Shown piece after piece: positions 35,573 through 44,264 of a DNA stretch of 64,000 nucleotides. The stretch is from positions 124,001-188,000 of the forward strand of contig CAWJCB010000030.1 of NCBI GenBank assembly GCA_963841105.1. The letters run 5' to 3'. Made by a program: the position numbers and the translations under genes. How positions within the stretch are numbered: position 1 is the first letter of the stretch; every line of letters starts with the position of its first letter. The notes under the pieces are model-generated. The model was not told the origin of the DNA and made no database searches. It was given only the letters and a program-made list of their open reading frames with translations. Source of the stretch: VAZQ01 sp963841105 (GTDB lineage Bacteria > Pseudomonadota > Alphaproteobacteria > Rhizobiales > Xanthobacteraceae).

Positions 35573-35840
35573 GGAGATGCGCCGGCGAGGCGAGGATCGC
35601 ACCGACCATGCGAGGCTACAGACCATGACAGCGCGGGAGGTCGAGGTATCCGCACAGGGCGAAGGCGAATTCGATTGGACGAAAGCGCAGATCGGATTTC
35701 CGCTGCCGAAACGGCAACTCACGATGCGCCTCGACGGCGACGTCATCGACTGGTTCAAGCGGCAGGGGCAAGGATACCAGACCCGGATGAATGCGGTCCT
35801 GCGTCGTTTTGTCGAAGCACAAAAAAATCTGCAGCGATAG
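35526..35840 (+). CDS. brnA: BrnA-family antitoxin
   Basis: 104 residues with the conserved FPLPKRQLTMRLDGDVIDWF, FKRQGQGYQTRMNAVLRRFV ribbon-helix-helix-like C-terminal segment of BrnA. It binds BrnT as a dimer and represses the operon. Start ATG at 35526 lies inside brnT. The 198 bases after it, to 36038, contain no supported gene. Confidence 0.9.
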   Translation: MKKKKGIVRRTAMQIREMRRRGEDRTDHARLQTMTAREVEVSAQGEGEFDWTKAQIGFPLPKRQLTMRLDGDVIDWFKRQGQGYQTRMNAVLRRFVEAQKNLQR

Positions 35841-36038
35841 AACGCGACGCGCTAATGACGGATTCCGAGGGAACTCACGGGCGCCATGGAATTTTGCGAC
35901 GCCAGTGATCGCAACGTGCTCGCCGCCGATCAAGGTCTGGTTCCGGGCGCTTGGCCTTCGGCCTTGTGCCGGATGACGCCGTATGTGATTCCAATCTTGG
36001 AAACGCCGGCTCATCCTTCGTCTGCCGCGCCGCCACAA

Positions 36039-36239
36039 TCACTTGTCGAAACGACGGCCATGGAAGAAGCCCTTGTTGGTTGTGTTCTGTTTGATGTTGG
36101 CGGTTTCGCCCTCTTCCGCGGCGTTCGGATGATGTCCATGCTTCCCTGGTTTCTCCGTCGATCTCGCGGTCGAGCTACCCGGTATATTTTTGTTGCTGCG
36201 GTTGCCCGGTGGAACAGGAGGCATCTTGCTCATGGTCAA
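36039..36239 (-). CDS. Small conserved hypothetical protein
   Basis: A 66-residue hydrophilic protein, MTMSKMPPVPPGNRSNKN..., ending in ANIKQNTTNKGFFHGRRFDK. Short Pro/Asn/Gly-rich proteins with the NIKQNTTNKGFF ending recur in Hyphomicrobiales by my recollection; no function is known. It has no signal peptide or TM segment and is probably disordered. An internal ATG at 36233 is equally possible. Confidence 0.6.
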   Translation of the reverse strand: MTMSKMPPVPPGNRSNKNIPGSSTARSTEKPGKHGHHPNAAEEGETANIKQNTTNKGFFHGRRFDK

Positions 36240-36394
36240 AATCCCGAGTTGGAGGAAACGAGCGCGATATCAATGCGCCTTGGACTATGAAAGAAATGGC
36301 ATCCCGTAACAACCTCCGTAACCACGGGACGTTGCATCGGCGATCTTACCGCCCAGGGCGTGGCTATCGCAGATGGCGGCAGCAGGCTCGGTGT

Positions 36395-36530
36395 ACCTCC
36401 CCTTTCAGGGGAGGTTGACCGCCGGAGTGAAGCGACGGCGGTCGGGTGGGGTTGCTTTGACGCCCGAGATTGTTGCAGCCGACCCCACCCGGCTCGCTTT
36501 GCTCGCCGACCTCCCCTTTCAGGGGAGGTA
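36395..36530. repeat. CCTCCCCTTTCAGGGGAGG-type long palindrome
   Basis: ACCTCCCCTTTCAGGGGAGGT occurs at both ends (36395 and about 36510), enclosing GACGGCGGTCGGGTGGGG...CCCCACCCGGCTCGCTTTG. This is the same family as the units at 15558 and 44091. The surrounding stretch 36240-36734 has no supported gene. Confidence 0.75.
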
Positions 36531-36734
36531 TTATCAGAGCTTGCTGAGCGGCCATATGCGATAGCCCTGACCCGACAAGGGGGAGGTACGGGAGTTTGCC
36601 GCGCCACTCAATCACATGCGATAGCCCCGCGCGTAAGTAGAGCGTGGGACTTGCCGTGCCGGGCAGAATCCCACAAGAACTGCCATTCCAACAGCTTCAA
36701 TTCCATTCAGTGAACGTCATCGGGAGAGCGTGTT

Positions 36735-37539
36735 GTGGCCGAGGACTTCTACAGGAACCCGCATTCAATATTCGACATCCGCGGCAGGAGCGCCATCATC
36801 ACCGGCGCGTCCGGCGCCTTCGGCGCTGTCGCTGCAAAGGTGCTGGCGGGCGCGGGCGCAAACGTCACGCTCGTTGCCGGATCGAAGGACGCCTTGGCGG
36901 AAACTGCGCGCGCGTGCCGGGAGCTGGGCGCCGATGTGGAGGAGGTCAACTCACGGCCTGATTCGGAACAGGCTTGTGATTCCATTGTGCAGGCCGCGGT
37001 GCGCCGATTCGGACGTGTCGACATCCTCGTCGTTGCTTCCGGCAAGAACGACGTCGCGAAAATCGTCGAGATGACGCCCGCCCGGTTCCTGGACGTGATG
37101 GATGCCAACGTCACCCAGTCCTGGCTGATGGCGCGGGCCGCCGGAAAGCAGATGCTCGCGCAGGGGCGGGGCGGGAAAGTGATCCTGATGTCCTCGGCGC
37201 GGGGCATCCTCGGCCATCCCGCCGGCTATACCGCATACTGCGCTTCCAAATCGGCAATCGACGGGATCACCCGGGCGCTCGGCTGCGAGTGGGGCGAAAC
37301 CGGCATCACGGTCAACGCGCATCGGTCCCACGGTCTTCCGCTCGCCGTTGACGGCATGGATGTTCGAAGACACGGAGCGCGCGAAAGAAGTCCGCAAGGG
37401 ATTTTTGGCGCGCGTGCCGAAGGGTCGTCTGGGCGAGCCGTCGGACCTCGCCGGACCGCTGTTGTTCCTCGCCTCGGCCGCATCCGATTTTTACACCGGG
37501 CACATCCTGTACGCGGACGGCGGCTACACGGCCGGCTGA
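36735..37539 (+). pseudogene. Short-chain dehydrogenase/reductase, one-base frameshift
   Basis: GTG start at 36735. Rossmann motif TGASGAFGAVAAKVL, NAG-equivalent VVASGKND, catalytic Ser in ILMSSARG and YTAYCASKSAID (YxxxK), all in the first frame. After GITVNA the frame breaks; the proper continuation IGPTVFRSPLTAWMFEDTER, then LGEPSDLAGPLLFLASAAS and GHILYADGGYTAG, is in another frame. Removing the C at 37320 joins them, giving about 267 residues. A classical SDR, oxidoreductase for an unknown alcohol or ketone; its place beside the aromatic catabolic genes suggests a role there. Upstream GGGAGAG precedes the start. Confidence 0.85.
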
Positions 37540-37558
37540 CAGGCCCCCCGCAACGTCT

Positions 37559-38431
37559 TCACGCGACAAATTTGTAGCCGTTATCCCAGCGGCGCACGCG
37601 TCCGGTCGAGGGCGAGGGGAAATGCGTCACGCATATGAGCGTGGGCGCCTCGCAGAAGCGGTCGAATACCTTGCGCCGCGTCTCGCCGGCCTGCCGCGAG
37701 TTGTAATCGGCGCGCATGCCAAGCTCGGGGTAGCGCCCCTGAATGGGTGAATGGATCATGTCGCCTGTGATCAGGGCATCCCGGCCGGGGCGGCCCACCA
37801 GCACGGAGTAATGGTCGATGGTGTGGCCCGGCGTTGGAATGAACTGCACCGTTTCGTTGAGCGCAAAATCGCTTTTCACGATCTGCGCGCGCCTGGCCTC
37901 GACGATGGGCAGCACCGAGTCGGTGATCCAGGGAACGCCCGCCGGATCCTCTTTCTCCTTTTGCGTCCAGTGCGCAAGCTCGCGGTCGGCCATGACGTAT
38001 TTCGCCTTGGGAAAGGTCGGCACCCAGCGCCCGTTCTCGAGCCGCGTGTTCCAGCCAACATGATCGACGTGCAGATGCGTGCACATGACATAATCGATGT
38101 CGTTCACGCTGAGCCCGGCGGCGGCAAGACCCTTCTCGAACCGATCGCTGTTCATCATGTTCCAGAACGGCCGCGCCGGACGCGGCTTGTGATTGCCGAC
38201 GCAGGAATCGATGAGGATGTTGTGGTCGGGTGTTTTTATCACGAAGCTCTGCACGCACAGCACCAGCCGGCCGCTGACCGGATCGATGAACGTGGGCTGC
38301 AGCCAGGAGCGGTTCTCTTCCAGCAGCTCCTTCGTGAGCGTCGGGAAGAATTCCAGCACATCGAAAAACGGCCCCTGCTGCTCGACCACCGGGTGAATCG
38401 TGATGTCCTGGAGGGTGATTGCTGTCGTCAT
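37559..38431 (-). CDS. MBL-fold metallo-hydrolase
   Basis: 290 residues with the metal motif THLHVDHVGWN, a second His in TPGHTIDHYSV and Asp in LITGDMIHSP, then the third-site His in VTHFPSPS. This is the layout of lactonase/hydrolase members of the metallo-beta-lactamase superfamily, such as lactone or ester hydrolases. No signal peptide. It is transcribed with the MarR gene upstream, 24 bases away, and is likely part of the same catabolic unit, perhaps opening a lactone intermediate (inference). Confidence 0.85.
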   Translation of the reverse strand: MTTAITLQDITIHPVVEQQGPFFDVLEFFPTLTKELLEENRSWLQPTFIDPVSGRLVLCVQSFVIKTPDHNILIDSCVGNHKPRPARPFWNMMNSDRFEKGLAAAGLSVNDIDYVMCTHLHVDHVGWNTRLENGRWVPTFPKAKYVMADRELAHWTQKEKEDPAGVPWITDSVLPIVEARRAQIVKSDFALNETVQFIPTPGHTIDHYSVLVGRPGRDALITGDMIHSPIQGRYPELGMRADYNSRQAGETRRKVFDRFCEAPTLICVTHFPSPSTGRVRRWDNGYKFVA

Positions 38432-38455
38432 TGCGAGGGCTTCCTCCCATAGGCG

Positions 38456-39010
38456 CTAAGCTATCGCGCCTGTCGGCGTTTGACTTGTCTCCTTGCCGCG
38501 GCCGCTTCGCGCCGGCTTCCTGTCGTTGGCGACAGCCCTTGATCGCTTCGCCGGCATCTGCGCGCCCTCCGCGATTTCTTGCTCAAGCGCGTCGAGATTG
38601 CGGTAGACGATGATGAGATTTTTCTTCAGCAGCGCGATTTCCTCGGAGCTCAAGCCGCGCAACCCGACATCCTCGTGTCGCATCGCCAGCGGGATGAGCT
38701 CTTCGACCAGCGCACGTCCGTGGCGGGTGAGATTGATCTCGACGGTGCGAGCGTTCGAGTCCGGCCGGGTTCTGGAGAGAAGGCCACTGCGCTGCATGGT
38801 GCTGACAAGGCGAGATAGAGTGGAAATCTCCACGCTGGTCATCTCGCTCAGATCGCCGAGCCGCTGATCCCCGCGCTGCCACAGCGCTGCCATCACGCGA
38901 TACATCGGCAGGGTCAGGCCGTATTTCTCCAGCCGTCTGGAGAACAGTTCGCCCATCCGCACGCCGACGCGATTGAGCAGGTAGGGAAAAGCGTCGGTAA
39001 GTCGATACAT
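38456..39010 (-). CDS. MarR-family transcriptional regulator
   Basis: From the ATG at 39010 (MYRLTDAFPYLLNRV) the 184-residue protein has the MarR winged helix: YRVMAALWQRGDQRLGDLSE, EISTLSRLVSTMQRSGLL and the wing RPDSNARTVEINLT. The C-terminus is a long basic tail. It faces the flavin reductase/monooxygenase operon across a short divergent promoter region with a strong palindrome, the classical arrangement of a repressor of aromatic catabolism responding to its substrate. The gamma-resorcylate cluster of Rhizobium MTP-10005 also has a MarR-type regulator, as I recall. Confidence 0.88.
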   Translation of the reverse strand: MYRLTDAFPYLLNRVGVRMGELFSRRLEKYGLTLPMYRVMAALWQRGDQRLGDLSEMTSVEISTLSRLVSTMQRSGLLSRTRPDSNARTVEINLTRHGRALVEELIPLAMRHEDVGLRGLSSEEIALLKKNLIIVYRNLDALEQEIAEGAQMPAKRSRAVANDRKPARSGRGKETSQTPTGAIA

Positions 39011-39098
39011 GGGCGGGGCTGTCGGATGGCGTCTCGGGGCACGGGAGCTGAGCTTCCGTGCCACAGGGGCAATTCGGCTCAGTGTAAGCGCCACTTAT

Positions 39099-39117
39099 TG
39101 CAAATGCAACATTTGCA
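39099..39117. promoter_or_regulatory. MarR-type operator TGCAAATG-CAA-CATTTGCA
   Basis: Perfect 8-bp arms around a 3-bp spacer, flanked by further TTGCAAA copies (TTATTGCAAATG on the left, AGTTGCAAAT on the right). It lies between the divergent MarR and flavin reductase genes, as expected of the operator for this regulator. Confidence 0.65.
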
Positions 39118-39197
39118 GTTGCAAATTTCCCAGAAGCAAGTATTCTTGGCCGGAAGAAAACGGCCCGCAAGAACGGCCGATCCGGGAGGATCACACG

Positions 39198-39708
39198 GTG
39201 CGACAGGATGGCCTCGGTCTCACCCCCGTCGAGACGGCGTTTCGCGCGGCCATGCGGCGGTTCGCCGCCACGGTCACCATCATCACGGCATGCGATCACG
39301 AACGCCATCACGGCATGACCGCAACGGCCGTGACGTCGGTGTCGATGGATCCGCCGTCGCTGATCATATGCCTCAATCAGAAGACCCTGTTGCATGACAT
39401 CATGTTTCGCGCCCGCCGGTTCTGCGTGAATGTCCTGCATCGCGATCAGGTCGAGCTTCTCGACGGCTTTCAGTGGAGGCGTGCCGGCGGAAAAGCGGTT
39501 CGAGCTGGGCTGCTGGGTGCGGACCGAGGACGGACTGCCTTATCTGGCCGACGCGCAGGCCAACCTGTTCTGCCGCAAGGCGGCGGCGCTGCCCTTCGGC
39601 ACCCACACGGTATTCGTCGGTGAGGTCGAGGACGTCGGCGTGCGCGATCTCATCGCGCCTCTCGTCTATCAGGATGCCGGCTACTGCGTGACCGCGCCGG
39701 CGGCCTGA
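39198..39708 (+). pseudogene. Flavin reductase (monooxygenase reductase component), one-base frameshift
   Basis: GTG start at 39198 with GGGAGGA upstream. The first frame gives VETAFRAAMRRFAATVTIIT, GMTATAVTSVSMDPPSLIIC and ARRFCVNVLHRDQVEL, the FMN-binding half of the HpaC-like family. The rest (STAFSGGVPAEKRFELGCW, then FCRKAAALPFGTHTVFVGEV) is in another frame; removing one T at 39457 joins them to about 169 residues. It supplies reduced flavin to the monooxygenase encoded 24 bases downstream, matching the two-component resorcinol hydroxylase arrangement. Confidence 0.85.
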
Positions 39709-39732
39709 GCTTTTACCAAGAGGAGACCCGCT

Positions 39733-40998
39733 ATGACAGCGATGCCGCAAACGGCGATGTCCCAGGAAGCGCTGCGTGGTTCGCAGGCGCCGCAGCCGTT
39801 TCACGTCACCGAGCCCAGGCCGTCACCGGCTGCGCTCAAGGCGGCCATGCGGGAATTGTTGCCGGCCTTTCGCAAGCGCGCCGCCGCGGCCGAGAAAACG
39901 CGGCAAGTGCCGGCGGAGAACCTCTCGGCATTGCGCGATGCCGGGCTCTACAAGATCGTTCAGCCGCGCCGGTTTGGCGGCTACGAATACGACTTCGACG
40001 TGCTCGTCGACCTCGTGATCGACGCCTCGCGTGCCTGCGCGTCGACGGGGTGGGTCTATGGACTTTATGCGGCGCACCAGTGGCTGGTGGCGAGCTTTGC
40101 TCCCGACGCGCAGCGCGATCTTTGGGATGAAGATCCGGACGCTGCCGTCTGCGGCTCATACGCCCCGGCTGGAAAAGCAATCGCCGTCGAAGGCGGTTAT
40201 CAGGTCAGTGGACGCTGGTCCTTCGCCAGCGGCTGCGATGGCGCGCAATGGGCGGTATGTGCTGCCTTTCTGCCGGCGCGAGCAGAAGGCCATGCCGCGG
40301 CGCCCGCGTTCCTGCTGGTGCCGGCTGCCGGCTATTCCATGGACGATACGTGGCACGTGGTTGGTCTTGCCGGCACGGGAAGCAAGACCCTGGTGCTCAC
40401 CGACGTGTTCGTCCCCGAGCACCGTGTCCTGACATTCAAGGAAACGACGTCGGGGCGCACCCCCGGCAGCCGCTTCCATCATAATCCCGGCTTTGCGATT
40501 CCGATGCTGTGCAACATCCCGTCTTGCCTGGCCGCGACCGCCGTGGGCGCGGCAGCCGGCGCGCTCGACGACTACCTCGAGGCAACGAGCCAGCGCATCA
40601 CGCGCGGCGCCGTTGCCGGCGCGAATTCGCGCATGGCGGATTTTCCGACAGTGCAGCTGCGGGTGGCGGAAGCGGCGGCGTGCATCGATTCGGCGCGCGA
40701 GCTCCTCTTGCGCGATTTGCGCGCGCGCGCGCAGGTGGCGCGCGACGGCGGCGAGATCACCGTCGAGGACCGCATCACCAGCCGGCGAGGCCAGGCCTTC
40801 GCGGTGTCACTGGCGCTGCGCGCAGTCGAAGCCCTCAACGCATCCACCGGCGGCCACGGCCTGGCGCTTGCGAACCCCGTGCAACGAGCCTGGCGCGACG
40901 CCAATGCGGTGGGGCGGCACATCAGCCTCAATTGGGACGCGGTGGGAACGATGTACGGTCAGATGGTGCTGGGGCTCGAACCGAAGGGACAGTACTGA
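39733..40998 (+). CDS. Flavin-dependent monooxygenase, acyl-CoA dehydrogenase fold (group D)
   Basis: 421 residues with an acyl-CoA-dehydrogenase-like fold: N-terminal helices (ENLSALRDAGLYKIVQPRRF), middle beta domain (GGYQVSGRWSFASGCDGAQW, GTGSKTLVLTDVFVPEHR) and a C-terminal four-helix domain (GHGLALANPVQRAWRDANAV). This is the hydroxylase component of two-component aromatic monooxygenases (HsaA / resorcinol hydroxylase type), which use reduced flavin from a partner reductase, encoded just upstream. With the downstream decarboxylase, resorcinol or a related phenol is the likely substrate. Start ATG has AAGAGGAG upstream. Confidence 0.87.
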   Translation: MTAMPQTAMSQEALRGSQAPQPFHVTEPRPSPAALKAAMRELLPAFRKRAAAAEKTRQVPAENLSALRDAGLYKIVQPRRFGGYEYDFDVLVDLVIDASRACASTGWVYGLYAAHQWLVASFAPDAQRDLWDEDPDAAVCGSYAPAGKAIAVEGGYQVSGRWSFASGCDGAQWAVCAAFLPARAEGHAAAPAFLLVPAAGYSMDDTWHVVGLAGTGSKTLVLTDVFVPEHRVLTFKETTSGRTPGSRFHHNPGFAIPMLCNIPSCLAATAVGAAAGALDDYLEATSQRITRGAVAGANSRMADFPTVQLRVAEAAACIDSARELLLRDLRARAQVARDGGEITVEDRITSRRGQAFAVSLALRAVEALNASTGGHGLALANPVQRAWRDANAVGRHISLNWDAVGTMYGQMVLGLEPKGQY

Positions 40999-41008
40999 GT
41001 GCTGCCGC

Positions 41009-41100
41009 CGTCATGGCCGAGCGCTGCGGGCAGCGGCCATCCACGTCTTTCCTCTCAGGAAAGCAAGCCGTGGATGCCGGAACAAGTCCGGTCATGACGG
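41009..41100. repeat. GTCATGGCC...GGCCATCCACG-type palindromic repeat
   Basis: CGTCATGGCCGAGCGCTGCGGGCAGCGGCCATCCACG on the left is followed by CTTTCCTCTCAGGAAAGC and CGTGGATGCCGGAACAAGTCCGGTCATGACG on the right. Same family as the units at 51960 and 58335. It lies between the monooxygenase and decarboxylase genes, which are otherwise in one transcription unit. Confidence 0.7.
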
Positions 41101-41158
41101 AGGATTGTCGCTTTAGCCACACCGGAAGCTTCGCGCGCCTGCCTTATGGAGAATGCAG

Positions 41159-42208
41159 ATGAAAGGAAAGATCGGGCTGGAAGAGCACTTCGCCATTCCA
41201 GACACCCTCAACGATTCCGCGGGATTCGTGCCCGATGACCACTGGCCCGAGCTGCGCAGCCGCATTCTCGACATCCACGACCGCCGGCTGCGTCTGATGG
41301 ACGAGCATGGGATGGAGATGATGATCCTGTCGCTGAACGCTCCCGCCGTTCAGGCCATCCCGGACCCGCGGCGCGCCAGTGAGATTGCGCGCCGGGCAAA
41401 TGACTTTTTGGCGGAGCAGGTCCGCAAACGGCCGCAGCGCTTCCAGGCGCTTGCCGCGTTGCCGATGCAGGACCCCGATCTGGCGAGCATCGAGCTCGAA
41501 CGCTGCGTCAAGGAGCTCGGGTTCCGGGGCGCGCTGGTAAACGGCTTCTCCCAGATCAACGATGCGTCGTCAGCGGTCTACTATGACCTTGCGCAGTACT
41601 GGCCGTTCTGGGGAGTGGTCGAAGCACTCGACGTTCCGTTCTATCTGCATCCGCGCAATCCATTGCCGGGCTGGTCGCAGATCTATGAAGGACATGCCTG
41701 GCTGCTTGGACCGACCTGGGCTTTCGCGCAGGAAACCGCGGTGCATGCGCTGCGGCTGATGGGTTGCGGGCTGTTCGACAAATATCCGAAGCTCGCCATC
41801 ATCCTTGGGCATCTCGGCGAGGGGCTGCCCTACAGCATGTGGCGGATCGACAACCGCAATGCCTGGGTCAAGGCGCCGCCCAAATACCCGGCGAAGAAAA
41901 AGATCGCAGAGTATTTTCACGCCAATTTTTACCTGACCACGTCGGGCAATTTCCGCACGCAGACGCTGATCGACGCCATGCTGGAGATCGGCGCTGACCG
42001 CATCCTTTTCTCCACCGACTGGCCATTCGAGAACGTCGATCATGCGGCCGATTGGTTTGACGCGGCGAGCATCAGCGAGGCGGATCGGCGCAAGATCGGC
42101 CGCCTCAATGCGCTGAAATTATTCAAGCTCGAGGACAAAGCTGCGCCGAGCCACGCCGCCCTCGGCGAGCCGCGCGCCGCGCGGCAGGCGGCGACGGCTT
42201 CCGGATAA
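41159..42208 (+). CDS. graF: Gamma-resorcylate (2,6-dihydroxybenzoate) decarboxylase
   Basis: From the ATG at 41159 (GGAG upstream) the 349-residue amidohydrolase-fold protein closely follows characterised gamma-resorcylate decarboxylases: GLEEHFAIPDTL with metal ligand Glu8, ILSLNAPAVQAIPDPRRA, FYLHPRNPLPG with the His ligand, LGPTWAFAQETAVHALRL, ILGHLGEGLPYSMWRID, and ILFSTDWPFENVDHA with the Asp ligand. It removes CO2 from 2,6-dihydroxybenzoate to give resorcinol, with no added cofactor except the metal. The flavin reductase and hydroxylase for resorcinol lie directly upstream. Extra C-terminal tail of about 20 residues. Confidence 0.88.
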   Translation: MKGKIGLEEHFAIPDTLNDSAGFVPDDHWPELRSRILDIHDRRLRLMDEHGMEMMILSLNAPAVQAIPDPRRASEIARRANDFLAEQVRKRPQRFQALAALPMQDPDLASIELERCVKELGFRGALVNGFSQINDASSAVYYDLAQYWPFWGVVEALDVPFYLHPRNPLPGWSQIYEGHAWLLGPTWAFAQETAVHALRLMGCGLFDKYPKLAIILGHLGEGLPYSMWRIDNRNAWVKAPPKYPAKKKIAEYFHANFYLTTSGNFRTQTLIDAMLEIGADRILFSTDWPFENVDHAADWFDAASISEADRRKIGRLNALKLFKLEDKAAPSHAALGEPRAARQAATASG

Positions 42209-42228
42209 CTCAAAACAGGAGGACGCCC

Positions 42229-43002
42229 ATGGTTGAGCTTTATCATTTCTGGAGCTCGGTATGCTCCGTTCGCTGCCGCATGGCGCTCGAGGAAAAGGGC
42301 GTCAAATGGACGAGCCGGTATATCGACCTGTTCAAGTTCGACCAGCTCGAGCCGGAATATCTGGCGATCCATCCCGACGGGATGGTGCCGGCGCTCGTGC
42401 ATAATGGCCAGCCGGTGCGTGAATCGACCATCATCAATGAATATATCGATGCTGCTTTCGACGGTCCGCGGCTTGTTCCCTCCGATCCGCTCAAAGCCGC
42501 GCGCATGCGTGAGTTCGTCAGGAAATGCGAAGACGGATTTGACGCCATCGTCAAGTTGACGATGGTGAAATACATCTTGCCGAAGCTGCGCAACAGGTGG
42601 GGCGAGGAGGAACTGGTCAAGCAGGCCGCCCGCCGCCCGACGCGGTACTATCAGGATGTCCATTCCCGGGCGGTGCGCGGAGAGATCACGGGAGCAGAGC
42701 TTGCAACCGCGCGTTCCGTGATCGAGGAGTTGCTCGATCGGCTGGAAGCGGCTCTCGAACCCGGTCCTTGGGTCGTGGGCGAGCAGCTCACTCTGGCCGA
42801 CATAGCCATCGCCCCGTACATGTTCCGCTTGTCGGCGCTGGGCAGCGATCAGTTCTGGTCGCAAGAGCGCCGTCCCCGCATCAATGCCTGGTACCAGCGG
42901 CTTTCCGCTCGCCCGGCGTTCCAGACCGCCGTCGCGTGGCCCGACGAAAGCGGCGGCGGCTACGAAGAAGTCGGGCTGCACGCCAAGCTGCCGGCCGCAT
43001 AG
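42229..43002 (+). CDS. Glutathione S-transferase family protein
   Basis: 257 residues: thioredoxin-like N-terminal domain (ELYHFWSSVCSVRCRMALEEK, IHPDGMVPALVHNGQPVRES, with the GSH-binding ES) and a helical C-terminal domain (EQLTLADIAIAPYMFRLSAL, N-capping box). Length and the ESTIINEYIDAAF stretch resemble LigE/LigF-type and related catabolic GSTs. In this operon it may act on a ring-cleavage intermediate (isomerase) or on a conjugated substrate; which is not decided by sequence. It starts 20 bases after the decarboxylase. Confidence 0.85.
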   Translation: MVELYHFWSSVCSVRCRMALEEKGVKWTSRYIDLFKFDQLEPEYLAIHPDGMVPALVHNGQPVRESTIINEYIDAAFDGPRLVPSDPLKAARMREFVRKCEDGFDAIVKLTMVKYILPKLRNRWGEEELVKQAARRPTRYYQDVHSRAVRGEITGAELATARSVIEELLDRLEAALEPGPWVVGEQLTLADIAIAPYMFRLSALGSDQFWSQERRPRINAWYQRLSARPAFQTAVAWPDESGGGYEEVGLHAKLPAA

Positions 43003-43020
43003 CGCGCAAGGAGTGGTGCG

Positions 43021-44040
43021 ATGAAGGCAATTCACAGTGCGATGGCCGGCGCGGCGCTGGCTGCATCTCTTGCTGCATCTCTTGCGGTCTTTCCCGCCTC
43101 GGCCCAGCAGTTCACCATCAAGATATCCTCTCCCACCGTGAACGACATCACGCAGGAGTGGATGAAAGCCTTCAAATCGGGGGTCGAAGGAAGAGCGAAC
43201 GGCCGCATCAAGGTCGAGATGTACCCGGCAAACCAGCTGGGCCAGATACCGGCAACCGTGGAGGGGGTGGCGCTCGGCACCATCGAAGTCGTCGTTCCGG
43301 CCACCGGTTTTCTTCTCGGGCTCGAGCCGCGTTTTCAGATTTTCGACACGCCCGGGCTGTTCGACGACATCCAGCAGGGTCACCGCGTGCTTTCGGATCC
43401 GGAGATTCGCAAGCGATTGGCAACGTTCGGAGCCGGCAAGGGAGTGGAGCCGCTCGTCGTATATCCGCATAGTCCGCTGATGCTGCTTTCGCACAAACCT
43501 GTGCGCACCATCGCCGACATTCGCGGCCAGAAGATACGTGTGCCCGGCTCGGCGCCGATGCACATCGAGCCGTTCAGAAAGCTCGGCGCCTCCCCGGTCT
43601 CGATGCCGCTCGGCGAAGTGATCTCGGCCATGCAAAATCGCGCCATCGACGGTTTCATCGCCGGCGCGTCTGTTTTCACAGCATTCAAGTACTACGATAT
43701 CGCCAAGGGGCTGACTGCTTTGCCGGGCTCCTTCATTGTCGTTGCGGCTCTCTCGAACAAGGACTTTCTGAAATCCCTCGGCGCCGAGCTTGAGCCCATG
43801 GTGCGCGAGGAGGCCCTGAAGGCGCAGACAACCGTGATGGCATCCAGCCTGGATGGCGTGAAGCATACCTTCGATATCTGGAAACAGAATGGCGGCGAGA
43901 TCATCGAGCTCAACCCTGACGATGCGCGCAATTATCGCGAGCAGGTCACCTCGGTTCTTCCTCCCATCCTCGCGAAGAATCAGAAGATGAAGGAGGACTA
44001 TGACGCTTTGATCGAGGCGGGCAAACGGCAAGGCAAGTGA
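43021..44040 (+). CDS. TRAP transporter substrate-binding protein (DctP family)
   Basis: 339 residues: signal peptide (AGAALAASLAASLAVFPASAQ), then the DctP fold with KVEMYPANQLGQIPATVEGVALGTIE, GQKIRVPGSAPMHIEPFRKL and the NRAIDGFIAG strand. The Arg in IRVPGS is the conserved carboxylate-binding residue of TRAP binding proteins, so the ligand is most likely a carboxylic acid, possibly an aromatic acid given the operon. It is followed by the two membrane components after a palindrome-filled gap of 224 bases. Confidence 0.92.
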   Translation: MKAIHSAMAGAALAASLAASLAVFPASAQQFTIKISSPTVNDITQEWMKAFKSGVEGRANGRIKVEMYPANQLGQIPATVEGVALGTIEVVVPATGFLLGLEPRFQIFDTPGLFDDIQQGHRVLSDPEIRKRLATFGAGKGVEPLVVYPHSPLMLLSHKPVRTIADIRGQKIRVPGSAPMHIEPFRKLGASPVSMPLGEVISAMQNRAIDGFIAGASVFTAFKYYDIAKGLTALPGSFIVVAALSNKDFLKSLGAELEPMVREEALKAQTTVMASSLDGVKHTFDIWKQNGGEIIELNPDDARNYREQVTSVLPPILAKNQKMKEDYDALIEAGKRQGK

Positions 44041-44090
44041 AGGCGAGGGCTATCCATGTGGGGCGGCGTCACACAGTTGGTAAAGTACGC

Positions 44091-44227
44091 TCCCCCTGCA
44101 AGGGGAGGTCGATCGCCGGGAGCACAGCGACCGGCGATCGGTGGGGGTCCCGGAAGGGCCAGATCGGTTGCGTTTAGCCCCCACCCGGCTCGCTTTGCTC
44201 GCCGACCTCCCCCTGCAAGGGGGAGGT
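44091..44227. repeat. CTCCCCCTGCAAGGGGAGG-type long palindrome, inside the TRAP operon
   Basis: TCCCCCTGCAAGGGGAGGTCGATCGCCGG at the left is mirrored by GCTCGCCGACCTCCCCCTGCAAGGGGGAGGT at the right, with GGTGGGGGT/CCCCCACC inside. It occupies most of the gap between the binding-protein gene and the small membrane-component gene. Confidence 0.75.
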
Positions 44228-44264
44228 ATAAAAGCGTTTGCGAGCCTGCAGACGAGCTGACGCC

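Noticed and set aside
42040..44031. 663-codon minus-strand frame
   Set aside because: Antisense to GST and the TRAP binding-protein genes, both well supported; composition is typical of a shadow frame.
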